43,029 nt of DNA from a virus, in IMG/VR virus record IMGVR_UViG_3300042544_002266, positions 1 to 43,029 of that record; one strand, written 5' to 3'. Positions 1 through 6,708 of this stretch are shown here, in pieces. The translations under genes were made by a program, and so were the position numbers. Position 1 is the first letter of the stretch. Every line of letters begins with the position of its first letter. The notes below the pieces were generated by a model, which searched no databases, was not told the DNA's origin, and worked only from the letters and a program-made list of their open reading frames with translations.

Positions 1-4
1 TTGG

Positions 5-598
5 ATGGCTAAAGTGGCCGAACCTGCACTTAATGATATGGATGCCGGTAGTAAATTAGCTATCAGAGCTATGGAACAAGGTACTATGGCGGGTGTATAT
101 GGTGTTGCTCGTGGTGGTGAGTTGATGGCAGAATGGGTTGAAGCTAACTACTGTCAGATTGGTGTTAGTGCTGGTTTAGGTACAATATTCGCGGCTCTAT
201 TATATCGTCCAGAACCAAGTAGTCAAGCAACTACCGTAGCAGCAACCGCTCCATTAAGTTCAACGGCTATTGTTTATTTAGCAGCTAAAGAAACTGTGGG
301 TAAGGTTGCATTAGGTGCTGCCTGTGATTTGACAGCTCAAGCATTCGTTGAATTAATTTGGATGGCTCCAGATGTTCGTAAAGCTATTGGTGATTCTAAC
401 AAGAAAATCTTAACCGACGGTATTGCATTTACACTATGTAAGTCATTTGATGTTGCGGCAGGTGCTATGATTGTTCCTCAAAGTTGTGCGGCAGTTGTGG
501 CTGGTGTGGTAACAACACTAACCGCTCAATTAGCTTGTGAACAAACATTACCAAATGGCGCAAGAGAATGGGCAACTACAGGCGCAAGTGGATTATAA
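5..598 (+). CDS. Ala-rich hydrophobic phage protein, possibly 5' truncated
   Basis: I do not recognise this 197-residue protein. It is rich in Ala, Gly, Thr and Val and has hydrophobic stretches near residues 52-67, 83-93 and 150-178, so it may be membrane-associated or a compact helical structural protein. The frame stays open to the left edge of the window (a Trp codon precedes the ATG at 5), so the true start may lie upstream. It is followed 27 bases later by a small two-helix membrane protein on the same strand. A lysis or envelope role is possible from context only. Confidence 0.6.
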   Translation: MAKVAEPALNDMDAGSKLAIRAMEQGTMAGVYGVARGGELMAEWVEANYCQIGVSAGLGTIFAALLYRPEPSSQATTVAATAPLSSTAIVYLAAKETVGKVALGAACDLTAQAFVELIWMAPDVRKAIGDSNKKILTDGIAFTLCKSFDVAAGAMIVPQSCAAVVAGVVTTLTAQLACEQTLPNGAREWATTGASGL

Positions 599-625
599 TA
601 AACAAAAGACAAAAAAACTAAAACT

Positions 626-901
626 ATGGGATTTATTAAAGAATTATTTAAAGACAATAACGACATCAACGAAAAATCAGTAGTTGGTTTCTTATCATTC
701 GGTTGTATGGTAATTGCGTTAGCAGTTGACCTTGTTACTGGTTGGATGGGTAAACCATTATTAATTAATGAATACATATTCAACGGGTTTTTAGTAATCA
801 CGTTGGGTTCATTTGGTATCGCATCAGTTGACAAATATATAAACAGAAAAGCAGAGCACGATGCGGCAAAATTAGATGCTGAAAGTGAATCTGAGGGATA
901 A
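626..901 (+). CDS. Small membrane protein, holin-like
   Basis: This 91-residue protein has two predicted membrane helices, about residues 19-40 and 50-68, separated by a short loop. It ends in a charged tail rich in Lys, Asp and Glu. Size, two helices and a charged C-terminus fit class II holins, the inner-membrane proteins that time phage lysis. Holins share little sequence, so the call rests on architecture. Its neighbours are another small membrane protein and a secreted CsgG-like protein, which suits an envelope or lysis cluster. No endolysin is recognised in the window, which weakens the inference. Confidence 0.55.
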   Translation: MGFIKELFKDNNDINEKSVVGFLSFGCMVIALAVDLVTGWMGKPLLINEYIFNGFLVITLGSFGIASVDKYINRKAEHDAAKLDAESESEG

Positions 902-929
902 TTGACATTGACAAAAAAAATTAAACTTT

Positions 930-1157
930 ATGACAAAAATTTTAAAAATGATTGAGGAGAATCTATTACGTGGATTCTTAACATTAGGACTTGTTTGGAT
1001 AACATTTGCGTTAACTGTACAGGTATTTTTCGTTTATTTACAATTTTCAGGACAAGAAAAAAGAGCTGGTGAAATTGCAAATAAAGTAACACACAAGATA
1101 GACGGTAACTTTAAAAACGACCCAGATAATATATGGTATGAGGGTCCAAAAAAATAA
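930..1157 (+). CDS. Small single-span membrane protein
   Basis: This is a 75-residue protein with one strong hydrophobic helix at about residues 14-38, followed by a soluble, charged C-terminal half with several Lys and Asp residues. The family is not recognised. It sits 28 bases after the holin-like gene and ends 4 bases before the next start, so the three are probably co-transcribed. An antiholin or spanin-like role would fit the position, but no diagnostic motif supports either. Confidence 0.5.
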   Translation: MTKILKMIEENLLRGFLTLGLVWITFALTVQVFFVYLQFSGQEKRAGEIANKVTHKIDGNFKNDPDNIWYEGPKK

Positions 1158-1161
1158 AAAT

Positions 1162-1884
1162 ATGAGAAAACTATTTTTAACATTCATCATTGTGTTAATT
1201 GGTGTTGGGGCACTAAACGCACAAACAATAGGAAGAACTAAAACTGAAGAGTTTAAAGCCGAGTTTGAAAAAAAGAAAGACATTTCTGCATTTATGGATT
1301 ATGAAGGTCCACAAATCCCTATCCAAATATTGAAAGCAGGTATATCTGATGAGGTATATGAAATGTATCCTGAATTGAAGGAAAAAAGAGTTGGTTTGGG
1401 AGTTGCAAATATCTCTATGGAATATTTGGAAAACCTTAATCGTTTTATTTTTACTGAGGATAAAACTGAGATTAAAAATAGAATGGTTAAACAATTCCAA
1501 GCTTCTCAAGCCGGTATATCTGAAGATAAATTAGATGGTCGAGGTAAAATCAGATTGGCGAAGTACTTTGTTACAATTGAATGTTACGACTATTCAATAT
1601 CCGAGGATGAAACTATTAATTTAAAGGATGGTATTAAAGATAATATGGTGACAAGAATAGGTTTACAAGTTAGATTTACCGATGCGGAGACAGGAGCAAT
1701 GTTCGGAGCTTCAGGACTTGGTGAGGCTAAAACCACAAGAGAATTAACACTATTATCAGATGCCACTGTTGACCCGATTAAGTTTAATCAGTCGACTATT
1801 TCAATCGCAACGAAAAAGGCCCTTGATATTGCTTGTGCTAATATTCTTGATAGAATGATTAAAAAGGGAATTTTTACAAAATAG
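1162..1884 (+). CDS. CsgG-like secreted / outer-membrane assembly protein
   Basis: This 240-residue protein starts with a clear signal peptide (MRKLFLTFIIVLIGVGALNAQ region), so I chose the ATG at 1162 rather than an in-frame ATG 24 bases upstream. The mature part resembles the CsgG fold. A central region reads like a generic outer-membrane assembly domain, and around residues 170-190 there is a strand with V-R-F-T-D-A-E-T-G followed by Gly/Ala-Ser-Gly, matching the 'rlvDv.TGev' signature of CsgG. The C-terminus is a helix of the type found in that family. CsgG forms a nonameric outer-membrane pore for curli export. Here no lipobox Cys follows the signal peptide, unlike true CsgG. The protein could be a pore used for release or a periplasmic relative; similarity was judged by eye. 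Confidence 0.5.
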   Translation: MRKLFLTFIIVLIGVGALNAQTIGRTKTEEFKAEFEKKKDISAFMDYEGPQIPIQILKAGISDEVYEMYPELKEKRVGLGVANISMEYLENLNRFIFTEDKTEIKNRMVKQFQASQAGISEDKLDGRGKIRLAKYFVTIECYDYSISEDETINLKDGIKDNMVTRIGLQVRFTDAETGAMFGASGLGEAKTTRELTLLSDATVDPIKFNQSTISIATKKALDIACANILDRMIKKGIFTK

Positions 1885-1911
1885 TAAAATTTAAATATTG
1901 TTAATATTAAT

Positions 1912-1938
1912 AAAGGAGGACGAAAGACCTCCTTTTTT
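1912..1938 (+). terminator. Rho-independent terminator after the CsgG-like gene
   Basis: A perfect 8-bp stem (AAAGGAGG at 1912-1919 with CCTCCTTT at 1928-1935) closes an 8-base loop and runs into a T-tract ending at 1938. It lies 28 bases after the stop codon of the CsgG-like gene. The TATTTATA motif of the next gene follows only 2 bases later. Confidence 0.85.
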
Positions 1939-1940
1939 AG

Positions 1941-1948
1941 TATTTATA
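1941..1948 (+). promoter_or_regulatory. TATTTATA motif (putative late promoter) for the envelope cassette
   Basis: TATTTATA lies 5 bases before the ATG at 1954 and directly after a terminator. The same motif precedes many virion genes here. Transcription would start at or very near the start codon. Confidence 0.6.
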
Positions 1949-1953
1949 GGTAT

Positions 1954-2196
1954 ATGAGTTACAAAGTATTAGATGTCCCACAAAGTTTAAATTGTCAACA
2001 TTGTGTTCCTTGTATGAGAATTAGACTAATGGAAATGGGGTTTATCGAAGGTCAAGAAATTGAAATTGAAAATAAACGAATGGGTCTTTATATTGTTCAT
2101 ATGTTATCAGATAACGGTACTGTTAGTCAAACATTTGCATTAAGACCCGAAGAATTAGGTAGAATATGTTTAAAAGAAAATGATGAAAATATATAA
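1954..2196 (+). CDS. FeoA-like small protein with a CxxCxxC cluster
   Basis: This is an 80-residue protein resembling the FeoA/SH3-like fold. Residues about 21-37 read R-I-R-L-M-E-M-G-F-I-E-G-Q-E-I-E-I, the classic FeoA turn ('rL..mGl.pG..v.v'). It is followed by beta-strand-like segments and a C-terminal 'alRpeELgrI' ending. FeoA normally supports the ferrous-iron transporter FeoB in the cytoplasm. Odd here are three N-terminal cysteines (C14, C17, C20) plus C72, which could bind metal. It heads a packed five-gene operon, overlapping the PspC gene by 17 bases. No FeoB is in the window, so an iron-transport role is unproven; a stand-alone regulatory or adaptor role is equally possible. Confidence 0.65.
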   Translation: MSYKVLDVPQSLNCQHCVPCMRIRLMEMGFIEGQEIEIENKRMGLYIVHMLSDNGTVSQTFALRPEELGRICLKENDENI

Positions 2197-2362
2197 TAGA
2201 AAAAAAGACAATAAAAAAATATTCGGGGTTTGTGGTGGATTAGGTGAGTTTACAAACACAGACCCAACAATATGGAGATTACTTTTTGTTGGGTTATTTT
2301 TTACACCATTCCCGATTGGTATAATGTACATAATAACAACCTTAATAACCAATTCAAAATGA
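2180..2362 (+). CDS. PspC-domain membrane protein
   Basis: This 60-residue protein is almost exactly one PspC domain. It has a basic N-terminus, the signature F-G-V-C-G-G-L-G-E-F near residues 15-24, the 'tDPTIWRLLFV' segment, and a hydrophobic hairpin with a Pro-Ile-Gly turn before a final membrane helix. PspC proteins sit in the inner membrane and take part in the phage-shock envelope stress response in bacteria. In this phage it lies between a FeoA-like gene (17-base overlap) and a secreted outer-membrane-like gene (ATGA overlap), so the three are translationally coupled. A second ATG follows immediately at 2183. It may blunt or sense membrane stress late in infection; that role is inference. 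Confidence 0.8.
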   Translation: MMKIYNRKKDNKKIFGVCGGLGEFTNTDPTIWRLLFVGLFFTPFPIGIMYIITTLITNSK

Positions 2363-3189
2363 AAAACGTATTATTTTTATTAATGTTAATCCCAACACTA
2401 ACTTTTTCACAAGTTAGTAATTGGAGAAGTAATCCACCACAACAAAGAGTGGAAACCCCAAGAATTCAAACATCACCAACACCACAACGAAATGAGGTAA
2501 GTAGTTGGAGAAACGAAACACCGAGAGAGTATAACAGACCCCAACCAAATAGAGGTCGTTCTAATGTTATTATTAGAGACCCATATTGGAACAATTGGGG
2601 ATGGGGATGGAATAGATGGGATATGTGGGGAGCACCTGGATTTGGGTGGAATTATTGGTCACCAAGTTGGTATTTCAATGATTGGGGATATAGACAACCT
2701 GCAAGAATATATGTTTATGGTAATGGAAAACAAGACACAATTAGAGGTAAAAAACCTGTGATTAGTTTTGGTATTCAGAGAACAACTGACAAACAAATCG
2801 GTGGGTTCTTCACCATTGGTAATAAAGGATATCTTATTACCGAATACAATGCAAGTATTGAAAGAGATAAATCAACATTTTTTCCGTTTGGAAACATAAC
2901 CCAAGTTGATTTTCCGTTGGTTAATGATTTGGTTCAGAGAAATAGTTTTTACATTGGTGCAGGTAAGAGAATCAAAAGAACCGGTATTCATTTTATGGTT
3001 GGTACTGTAAGTGAAGATGTGAAATGGAGAGGTAGAGATGATATTGGTTATATCACCTTCCCGAAATATTTGGATAGGTTTACCACAATTAAAATAGGTA
3101 TGTTACACGATTATAAAAACTTCACATTAAAAATGGATTATGACCCGATAATCAGTAATGCCACATTTGGTTTAGGGGTTAATTTTTAA
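2359..3189 (+). CDS. Secreted outer-membrane beta-barrel-like protein, Trp/Gly-rich N-terminal part
   Basis: The ATG at 2359 overlaps the PspC stop codon (ATGA) and gives a good signal peptide ending in T-F-S-Q, so I prefer it to longer readings. The mature protein starts with two copies of a V-S-(N/S)-W-R element in a Pro/Arg/Gln-rich stretch, then a region very rich in Trp, Gly and Asn (about residues 75-115). The last roughly 140 residues look like alternating beta strands and end in G-L-G-V-N-F, a terminal aromatic typical of outer-membrane barrels. The family is not recognised. It probably changes the host surface, for example to block superinfection, but this is inferred from location and context. 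Confidence 0.65.
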   Translation: MKNVLFLLMLIPTLTFSQVSNWRSNPPQQRVETPRIQTSPTPQRNEVSSWRNETPREYNRPQPNRGRSNVIIRDPYWNNWGWGWNRWDMWGAPGFGWNYWSPSWYFNDWGYRQPARIYVYGNGKQDTIRGKKPVISFGIQRTTDKQIGGFFTIGNKGYLITEYNASIERDKSTFFPFGNITQVDFPLVNDLVQRNSFYIGAGKRIKRTGIHFMVGTVSEDVKWRGRDDIGYITFPKYLDRFTTIKIGMLHDYKNFTLKMDYDPIISNATFGLGVNF

Positions 3190-3198
3190 AATATTGTT

Positions 3199-3954
3199 AT
3201 GTTAGATTTTGATTTAAAAATATATGAAATGAAAGATGTTTTGGCAACTGAAGATTATAATGAGTTGTCAGAACTTGTCGGTGATTTTAAAATAGACTTA
3301 AATAAAATAATCTCATCTTTAGGTTTTTTACAATGGTCTAAAAAAATACAGGATGCAATGAAAAATAAACATCCTGAAGAATTTGAAAGAATCGTAACAA
3401 ATAATCAATTAACATATGAAGACTTTAAATTGCTTGCGGTGATTAATGATGAAGTTGGGTTAAACATAAGCGATAGAACGTTATTTCATACAGACTATGA
3501 TTATTTTAATTTTTTATTAACACATAGGGATGATGAATTAATGAGTAGTAGACTTATAAAACTTTATGATAAAGCATTTAGATTTATTTTAGAAGACTTA
3601 TTTAAAAAAGAAGTAATTTTTAAAGATGTCTTATTCGGTCATTTTAATGTGTACCCAAAAGATTCGTTTATTGTTAACCATACCGATGGACCAACGGCAC
3701 ACAATAGATATTTCACAATATTATTTTTTCTGAATAAAGGTAGAAAATATGAGGATGGTTCATTGTTAAGAGTGTACAAAGAAAATGAGGTAATTGAATT
3801 TATTCCTGATTTTAATAAAATAATTTTACTTGACCATATGAAGTATAATTACGAACACGAGGTAACTAAAAACTTATCTGATGATGTTCGTTATTCTTTA
3901 TACACACCATTTAGTATTGATGATTATAATAACAGGTTAAAACAAGACACATAA
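3199..3954 (+). CDS. 2-oxoglutarate/Fe(II) oxygenase-like protein (prolyl-hydroxylase type)
   Basis: The C-terminal half of this 251-residue protein matches the double-stranded beta-helix fold of 2OG-Fe(II) dioxygenases. A Fe-binding H-x-D is at H161/D163 (N-H-T-D-G), the distal His at H220 (Y-E-H-E-V), and a 2OG-binding Arg at R231, with typical strand spacing and an 'ilfFLNkg..yedGsLlr' middle segment. These enzymes couple oxidation of 2-oxoglutarate to hydroxylation of a protein, sugar or small molecule. The N-terminal 130 residues are helical and not recognised. It lies between two secreted outer-membrane-like genes, so it could modify a product of the same operon, but it has no signal peptide and would act in the cytoplasm. 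The substrate is unknown. Confidence 0.75.
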   Translation: MLDFDLKIYEMKDVLATEDYNELSELVGDFKIDLNKIISSLGFLQWSKKIQDAMKNKHPEEFERIVTNNQLTYEDFKLLAVINDEVGLNISDRTLFHTDYDYFNFLLTHRDDELMSSRLIKLYDKAFRFILEDLFKKEVIFKDVLFGHFNVYPKDSFIVNHTDGPTAHNRYFTILFFLNKGRKYEDGSLLRVYKENEVIEFIPDFNKIILLDHMKYNYEHEVTKNLSDDVRYSLYTPFSIDDYNNRLKQDT

Positions 3955-3958
3955 TTTT

Positions 3959-5383
3959 TTGAAAAATATAATAAAACCATTTTTAATATTATTTTTTATT
4001 TTCATTTCAAGTGAAGTGATTGGTCAAACTTATACTCAAACATTTATTGACAAATGTACGGGTGAAAAAAAGGTCGCAACCACGACAATGATAAGTGGTT
4101 ATGCAACAGTATCATTTTACAACCAAATTAGAACATTCAGCCCGATGGAAGTTCAGACCGGAGTAGTACAAACTTGGTTAGTTACCACAAAGGCAACGTA
4201 TGAAGCACTTACTTGTCCTGTAATTAATAATCCCGTCGTTCAACAAGCGGTAGCAAATGCTGCAACACAAGCGGCAGCATCTGCTGCAAGTTCTGCTGCG
4301 GCATCTGCCGCGAGTTCGGCAGCATCCTCATCTGCAAGTTCCGCAGCTAGTAGTAGTGCAAGTTCCGCAGCAGCAAGTTCCGCAGCATCAACACCTCCAC
4401 CTACAACACCTCCACCAACAAGTAGTAGTTCATCAACTCCACCACCTGCAAGTAGTGGAAGTTCGTCATCATCTGGCGGTTCGTCATCAAGTAGTAGTTC
4501 ATCGTCATCTTCGGAAAGTAAAACAGAAACAAAGACTGAAACTAAATCTGAAACAAAATCAGAAAGTAAGAGTGAATCAAAATCTGAAAGTAAGAGTGAG
4601 GAAAAGAAAGAAGAAACTAAATCTGAATCTAAAGAAGAAAAGAAAGAAGAATCTAAATCTGAGGAAAAGAAAGAAGAGAAGAAAGAAGAAAAAAAGGAGG
4701 AAAAGAAAAAAGAAAAGGTTGCAGCATCAAATCCGATGTTGTTATCTTCGGATTTATCAACGATTGAATCTCCTGACGGTAGATGGTTACAATCGGCAAC
4801 AATCGGTGTGTCTAAATCATCATTAATGGGGGACAAGAGTTATTCCGCAAACGCAGTTATTATGAGTGATTTAAAAACATTTATAGTGAGTGCCGGTTTT
4901 ACTAAAATGGATTTTTCAAATGGTAAATTAAATGCCATACACTCATACTCATCGGCATTTGCGTACTTGAATGGTAACTATATGAATCTATTAGGTTACA
5001 CATACATAAAACCGACATTGAAGAAGGGGGTATTTGGTTATAATGTTGGTCTAATTAACTTATTACTTAACAATGGTGAAAAGGGAGGATATGACCATAA
5101 TATGTCAACATCAGTAGTTGCTTTTTGGACTAAACCATTTCAGTATAGTAAAAAATTAAGTATTTCGCCACAGATATTCACAATGTTCGCACCCATATCA
5201 TATAACAGTGAAGCTAAGACCACAACAGTTAATAGACATATGGGATTCTTATTAGGGTCTTCGTTTGATTATAAATTAAGTAAACGATTTGGTCTTAGTT
5301 TGAACTATAAATTAAGCGGTAATACCGCACCAGGGTCACCATTCTTGAGTAATTTCTTGATTGGTAGTAGAATGATATTATAA
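3959..5383 (+). CDS. Secreted protein with Ala/Ser, Pro/Ser and Lys/Glu/Ser low-complexity spacer and C-terminal barrel-like domain
   Basis: This 474-residue protein begins with a TTG start (3959); no ATG is available before the obvious signal peptide ending in V-I-G-Q. A short N-terminal domain with two Cys (res. 33, 86) is followed by an Ala/Ser run (about 95-144), Pro/Ser and poly-Ser blocks (145-184) and a highly charged S-E/K repeat region (185-252). The last about 215 residues look like paired beta strands ending in a hydrophobic I-L, as in outer-membrane proteins. The layout suggests a small periplasmic or surface head held on a long flexible tether. It is the last gene of the envelope cassette. 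I do not recognise the family; host-surface modification is a guess. Confidence 0.7.
   Translation: MKNIIKPFLILFFIFISSEVIGQTYTQTFIDKCTGEKKVATTTMISGYATVSFYNQIRTFSPMEVQTGVVQTWLVTTKATYEALTCPVINNPVVQQAVANAATQAAASAASSAAASAASSAASSSASSAASSSASSAAASSAASTPPPTTPPPTSSSSSTPPPASSGSSSSSGGSSSSSSSSSSSESKTETKTETKSETKSESKSESKSESKSEEKKEETKSESKEEKKEESKSEEKKEEKKEEKKEEKKKEKVAASNPMLLSSDLSTIESPDGRWLQSATIGVSKSSLMGDKSYSANAVIMSDLKTFIVSAGFTKMDFSNGKLNAIHSYSSAFAYLNGNYMNLLGYTYIKPTLKKGVFGYNVGLINLLLNNGEKGGYDHNMSTSVVAFWTKPFQYSKKLSISPQIFTMFAPISYNSEAKTTTVNRHMGFLLGSSFDYKLSKRFGLSLNYKLSGNTAPGSPFLSNFLIGSRMIL
4260..4720 (+). repeat. Low-complexity coding repeats (Ala/Ser, Ser, Lys/Glu/Ser codons)
   Basis: This stretch consists of short tandem codon repeats such as GCAAGTTCC/GCATCT, AGTAGT and GAAAAGAAAGAA. 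It encodes the flexible part of the preceding secreted protein. Such DNA is prone to length changes by slippage, so size variation between related phages is expected. Confidence 0.85.
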
Positions 5384-5515
5384 AACGTCTTTATCTAACA
5401 CCAACGGTTTTATGTGTTGTCGATGCTTACGAAAACCATAATCAGTTGTTATTTTAGAAAGAGTAATTCCGAAAGAGGAACATAGTAAGAATAAACCTAT
5501 AATTAAATTTAACAT
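5378..5515 (-). CDS. Small hydrophobic-N-terminus peptide (45 aa)
   Basis: Reading the minus strand from the ATG at 5515 gives a 45-residue peptide beginning MLNLIIGLFLLCSSFGITLS, which looks like a membrane anchor or a lipoprotein-type signal, followed by a basic tail with several His, Arg and Lys. Its stop overlaps the last codons of the convergent plus-strand gene by 6 bases. An A-rich run precedes the ATG, the normal start context in this genome. Otherwise this 320-base stretch holds only a terminator. Short length makes the call uncertain. Confidence 0.45.
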   Translation of the reverse strand: MLNLIIGLFLLCSSFGITLSKITTDYGFRKHRQHIKPLVLDKDVL

Positions 5516-5610
5516 ATTGTATTTTTTTTATATAACTATTAGAAAAATACAACAAAAATATTAGAATACCAAGAATAATAGGATATTAACAAGAAGTTCT
5601 TTATATAGTA

Positions 5611-5648
5611 CAAATAAAAAATCCCCAATGTAGAAACATCGGGGATTC
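5611..5648 (-). terminator. Hairpin terminator for the minus-strand 116-aa gene
   Basis: Inverted repeat AATCCCC...GGGGATT with inner TGT/ACA pairing (about 5620-5646). Read on the minus strand it is followed by a T-rich run (complement of 5611-5620). It lies 60 bases beyond the stop of the minus-strand gene ending at 5708. Confidence 0.75.
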
Positions 5649-5707
5649 ATTGACAAAAAAACTAAACGTATCTCTTAACGATACATTTAAAATTTATACT
5701 AATAATT

Positions 5708-6058
5708 TTACAAAGTCAAGCTCTCGTGAAGTTTTATTATTTTCGAACAAGTTTCATAATCTTCAGTTTGTTCGAAATACGGCATCACATCTCTAATTAA
5801 TGTTTCTTTATCATTTTTAGAAAATGTGAAATCGGTGTCCCATTCTAATCCTCTAATTTTGGCAACAACAGATAATGTTAATTTCTTTTGTTTCGTCTCC
5901 AATAATGTGTCGAATAGATTTAAGATGTTTTTATAAATGATTTCTTTGTTCTCATCATAAAAATCAGTAAAGTCTTTAAAATTACCTTCTATGTTTAGCA
6001 CCATATCAGGTTTTGATTTTTTTCTTCTGGTCGGTTTTTGTGGGGTTTCTTGTGACAT
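5708..6058 (-). CDS. Hypothetical protein, 116 aa
   Basis: I do not recognise this 116-residue soluble protein. The first 18 residues are very basic (T-R-R-K-K-S-K), and the rest is mixed alpha/beta with many Lys and Glu and a central L-F-D-T-L-L-E-T-K-Q-K-K helix. The basic head could bind nucleic acid or the virion DNA. It has its own terminator downstream, and lies in a group of small minus-strand genes next to a lipoprotein gene. Confidence 0.65.
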   Translation of the reverse strand: MSQETPQKPTRRKKSKPDMVLNIEGNFKDFTDFYDENKEIIYKNILNLFDTLLETKQKKLTLSVVAKIRGLEWDTDFTFSKNDKETLIRDVMPYFEQTEDYETCSKIIKLHESLTL

Positions 6059-6119
6059 ATAGTTAGTATTTGGTTAGAGGTACAAAGTAAACAAAAACTT
6101 GTAATAATAAAAAATATTT

Positions 6120-6272
6120 TTACTTATTGTTAATAACCTTTACCTCTAAAGTGTCAATTTGTTTTTTCAATTTAAAAACTTCCTTTCTGTAATGCTCAAC
6201 CACAAAGAAAATTGAAACTAACATCGCTAGATTTACTAAGAATAAAATCGTATTAATTTTTTTCTGGTCCAT
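6120..6272 (-). CDS. Small membrane protein with coiled-coil tail (50 aa)
   Basis: The minus strand from the ATG at 6272 encodes 50 residues: a short charged start, one membrane helix (about residues 8-25, I-L-F-L-V-N-L-A-M-L-V-S-I-F-F-V-V), then a Lys/Glu-rich heptad-like helix. This layout is that of a small bitopic membrane protein; inner-membrane spanin subunits and initiators such as FtsB/FtsL have similar architecture but are longer. It fills a gap between two minus-strand genes and uses an A-rich start region. No family is recognised. Confidence 0.5.
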   Translation of the reverse strand: MDQKKINTILFLVNLAMLVSIFFVVEHYRKEVFKLKKQIDTLEVKVINNK

Positions 6273-6330
6273 AATCGTTTGTTTGAATGTTGATTAGAAA
6301 AATTAGGGGACCAAAAATGGTCCCCAAATC

Positions 6331-6516
6331 TTATTTAACTTCCGTAGCAGTTGAGTCTACAGGAATTTGGCTCGTTGTTGAATCCGTCGCAGTTACAGCG
6401 GTAGAATCAACTTGAGCAGCTGTTGAGTCAGTTGTTTCAGTTGTGGTTGACCCTGAACCACAGGCCGTCAATGTCATTGCGACACCAATAGCGAAAATTA
6501 AGATATATTTTTTCAT
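6331..6516 (-). CDS. Small Thr/Ser-rich lipoprotein
   Basis: The best start is the internal ATG at 6516, giving a 61-residue protein with a lipoprotein signal peptide (MKKYILIFAIGVAMTLTAC) and a clear lipobox L-T-A-C. The mature part is almost only Thr, Ser, Ala, Asp and Val, with several D-S-T-A repeats, so it is a short disordered tether on a membrane anchor. Such tiny Ser/Thr-rich lipoproteins are common in Bacteroidota. No Lys or Asp follows the Cys, so its membrane destination cannot be judged. A superinfection or envelope function is possible but not shown. Confidence 0.75.
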   Translation of the reverse strand: MKKYILIFAIGVAMTLTACGSGSTTTETTDSTAAQVDSTAVTATDSTTSQIPVDSTATEVK

Positions 6517-6563
6517 ACTAAAGTAAATATACATAATTTTTACGGGAAAACAAAATTTTTAGA

Positions 6564-6594
6564 AATAAAAAACCCCAACGTGATGTCGGGGTTT
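6564..6594 (-). terminator. Terminator downstream of the Clp gene
   Basis: Inverted repeat AAACCCC (6570-6576) with GGGGTTT (6588-6594), extended inside by AC/GT. On the minus strand it is followed by T-rich sequence (complement of 6564-6570). A second short inverted repeat, AGTGGG/CCCACT, lies close by at about 6606-6623. Confidence 0.7.
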
Positions 6595-6708
6595 AAGGTC
6601 TTTCAGTGGGTTCAACCCCACTTACTTATGAAAAAAAACGAAAAGGTAATCGACAAAGAGAACCTCTGAGAATATAAATATATATGATTTAGATAAAAAG
6701 TCAACTAT

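Noticed and set aside
2272-2358. Longer reading of the first outer-membrane-like protein
   Set aside because: The ATG at 2359 overlaps the PspC stop and starts a proper signal peptide; the upstream part is a shadow of PspC.
4260-4720. Possible CRISPR-like or regulatory repeats
   Set aside because: The repeats are short in-frame codon repeats without unique spacers; they are coding low complexity.
4240-4836. Long minus-strand ORF opposite the low-complexity region
   Set aside because: It is an antisense shadow of Ser/Glu/Lys codon repeats, giving long runs of Ser, Asp, Leu and Ala; the plus-strand gene has a signal peptide and is the real one.
6595-6708. Possible tRNA or small RNA in the gap before the Clp gene end
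   Set aside because: Only two short hairpins are seen; no cloverleaf or CCA-type acceptor pattern could be built by eye.
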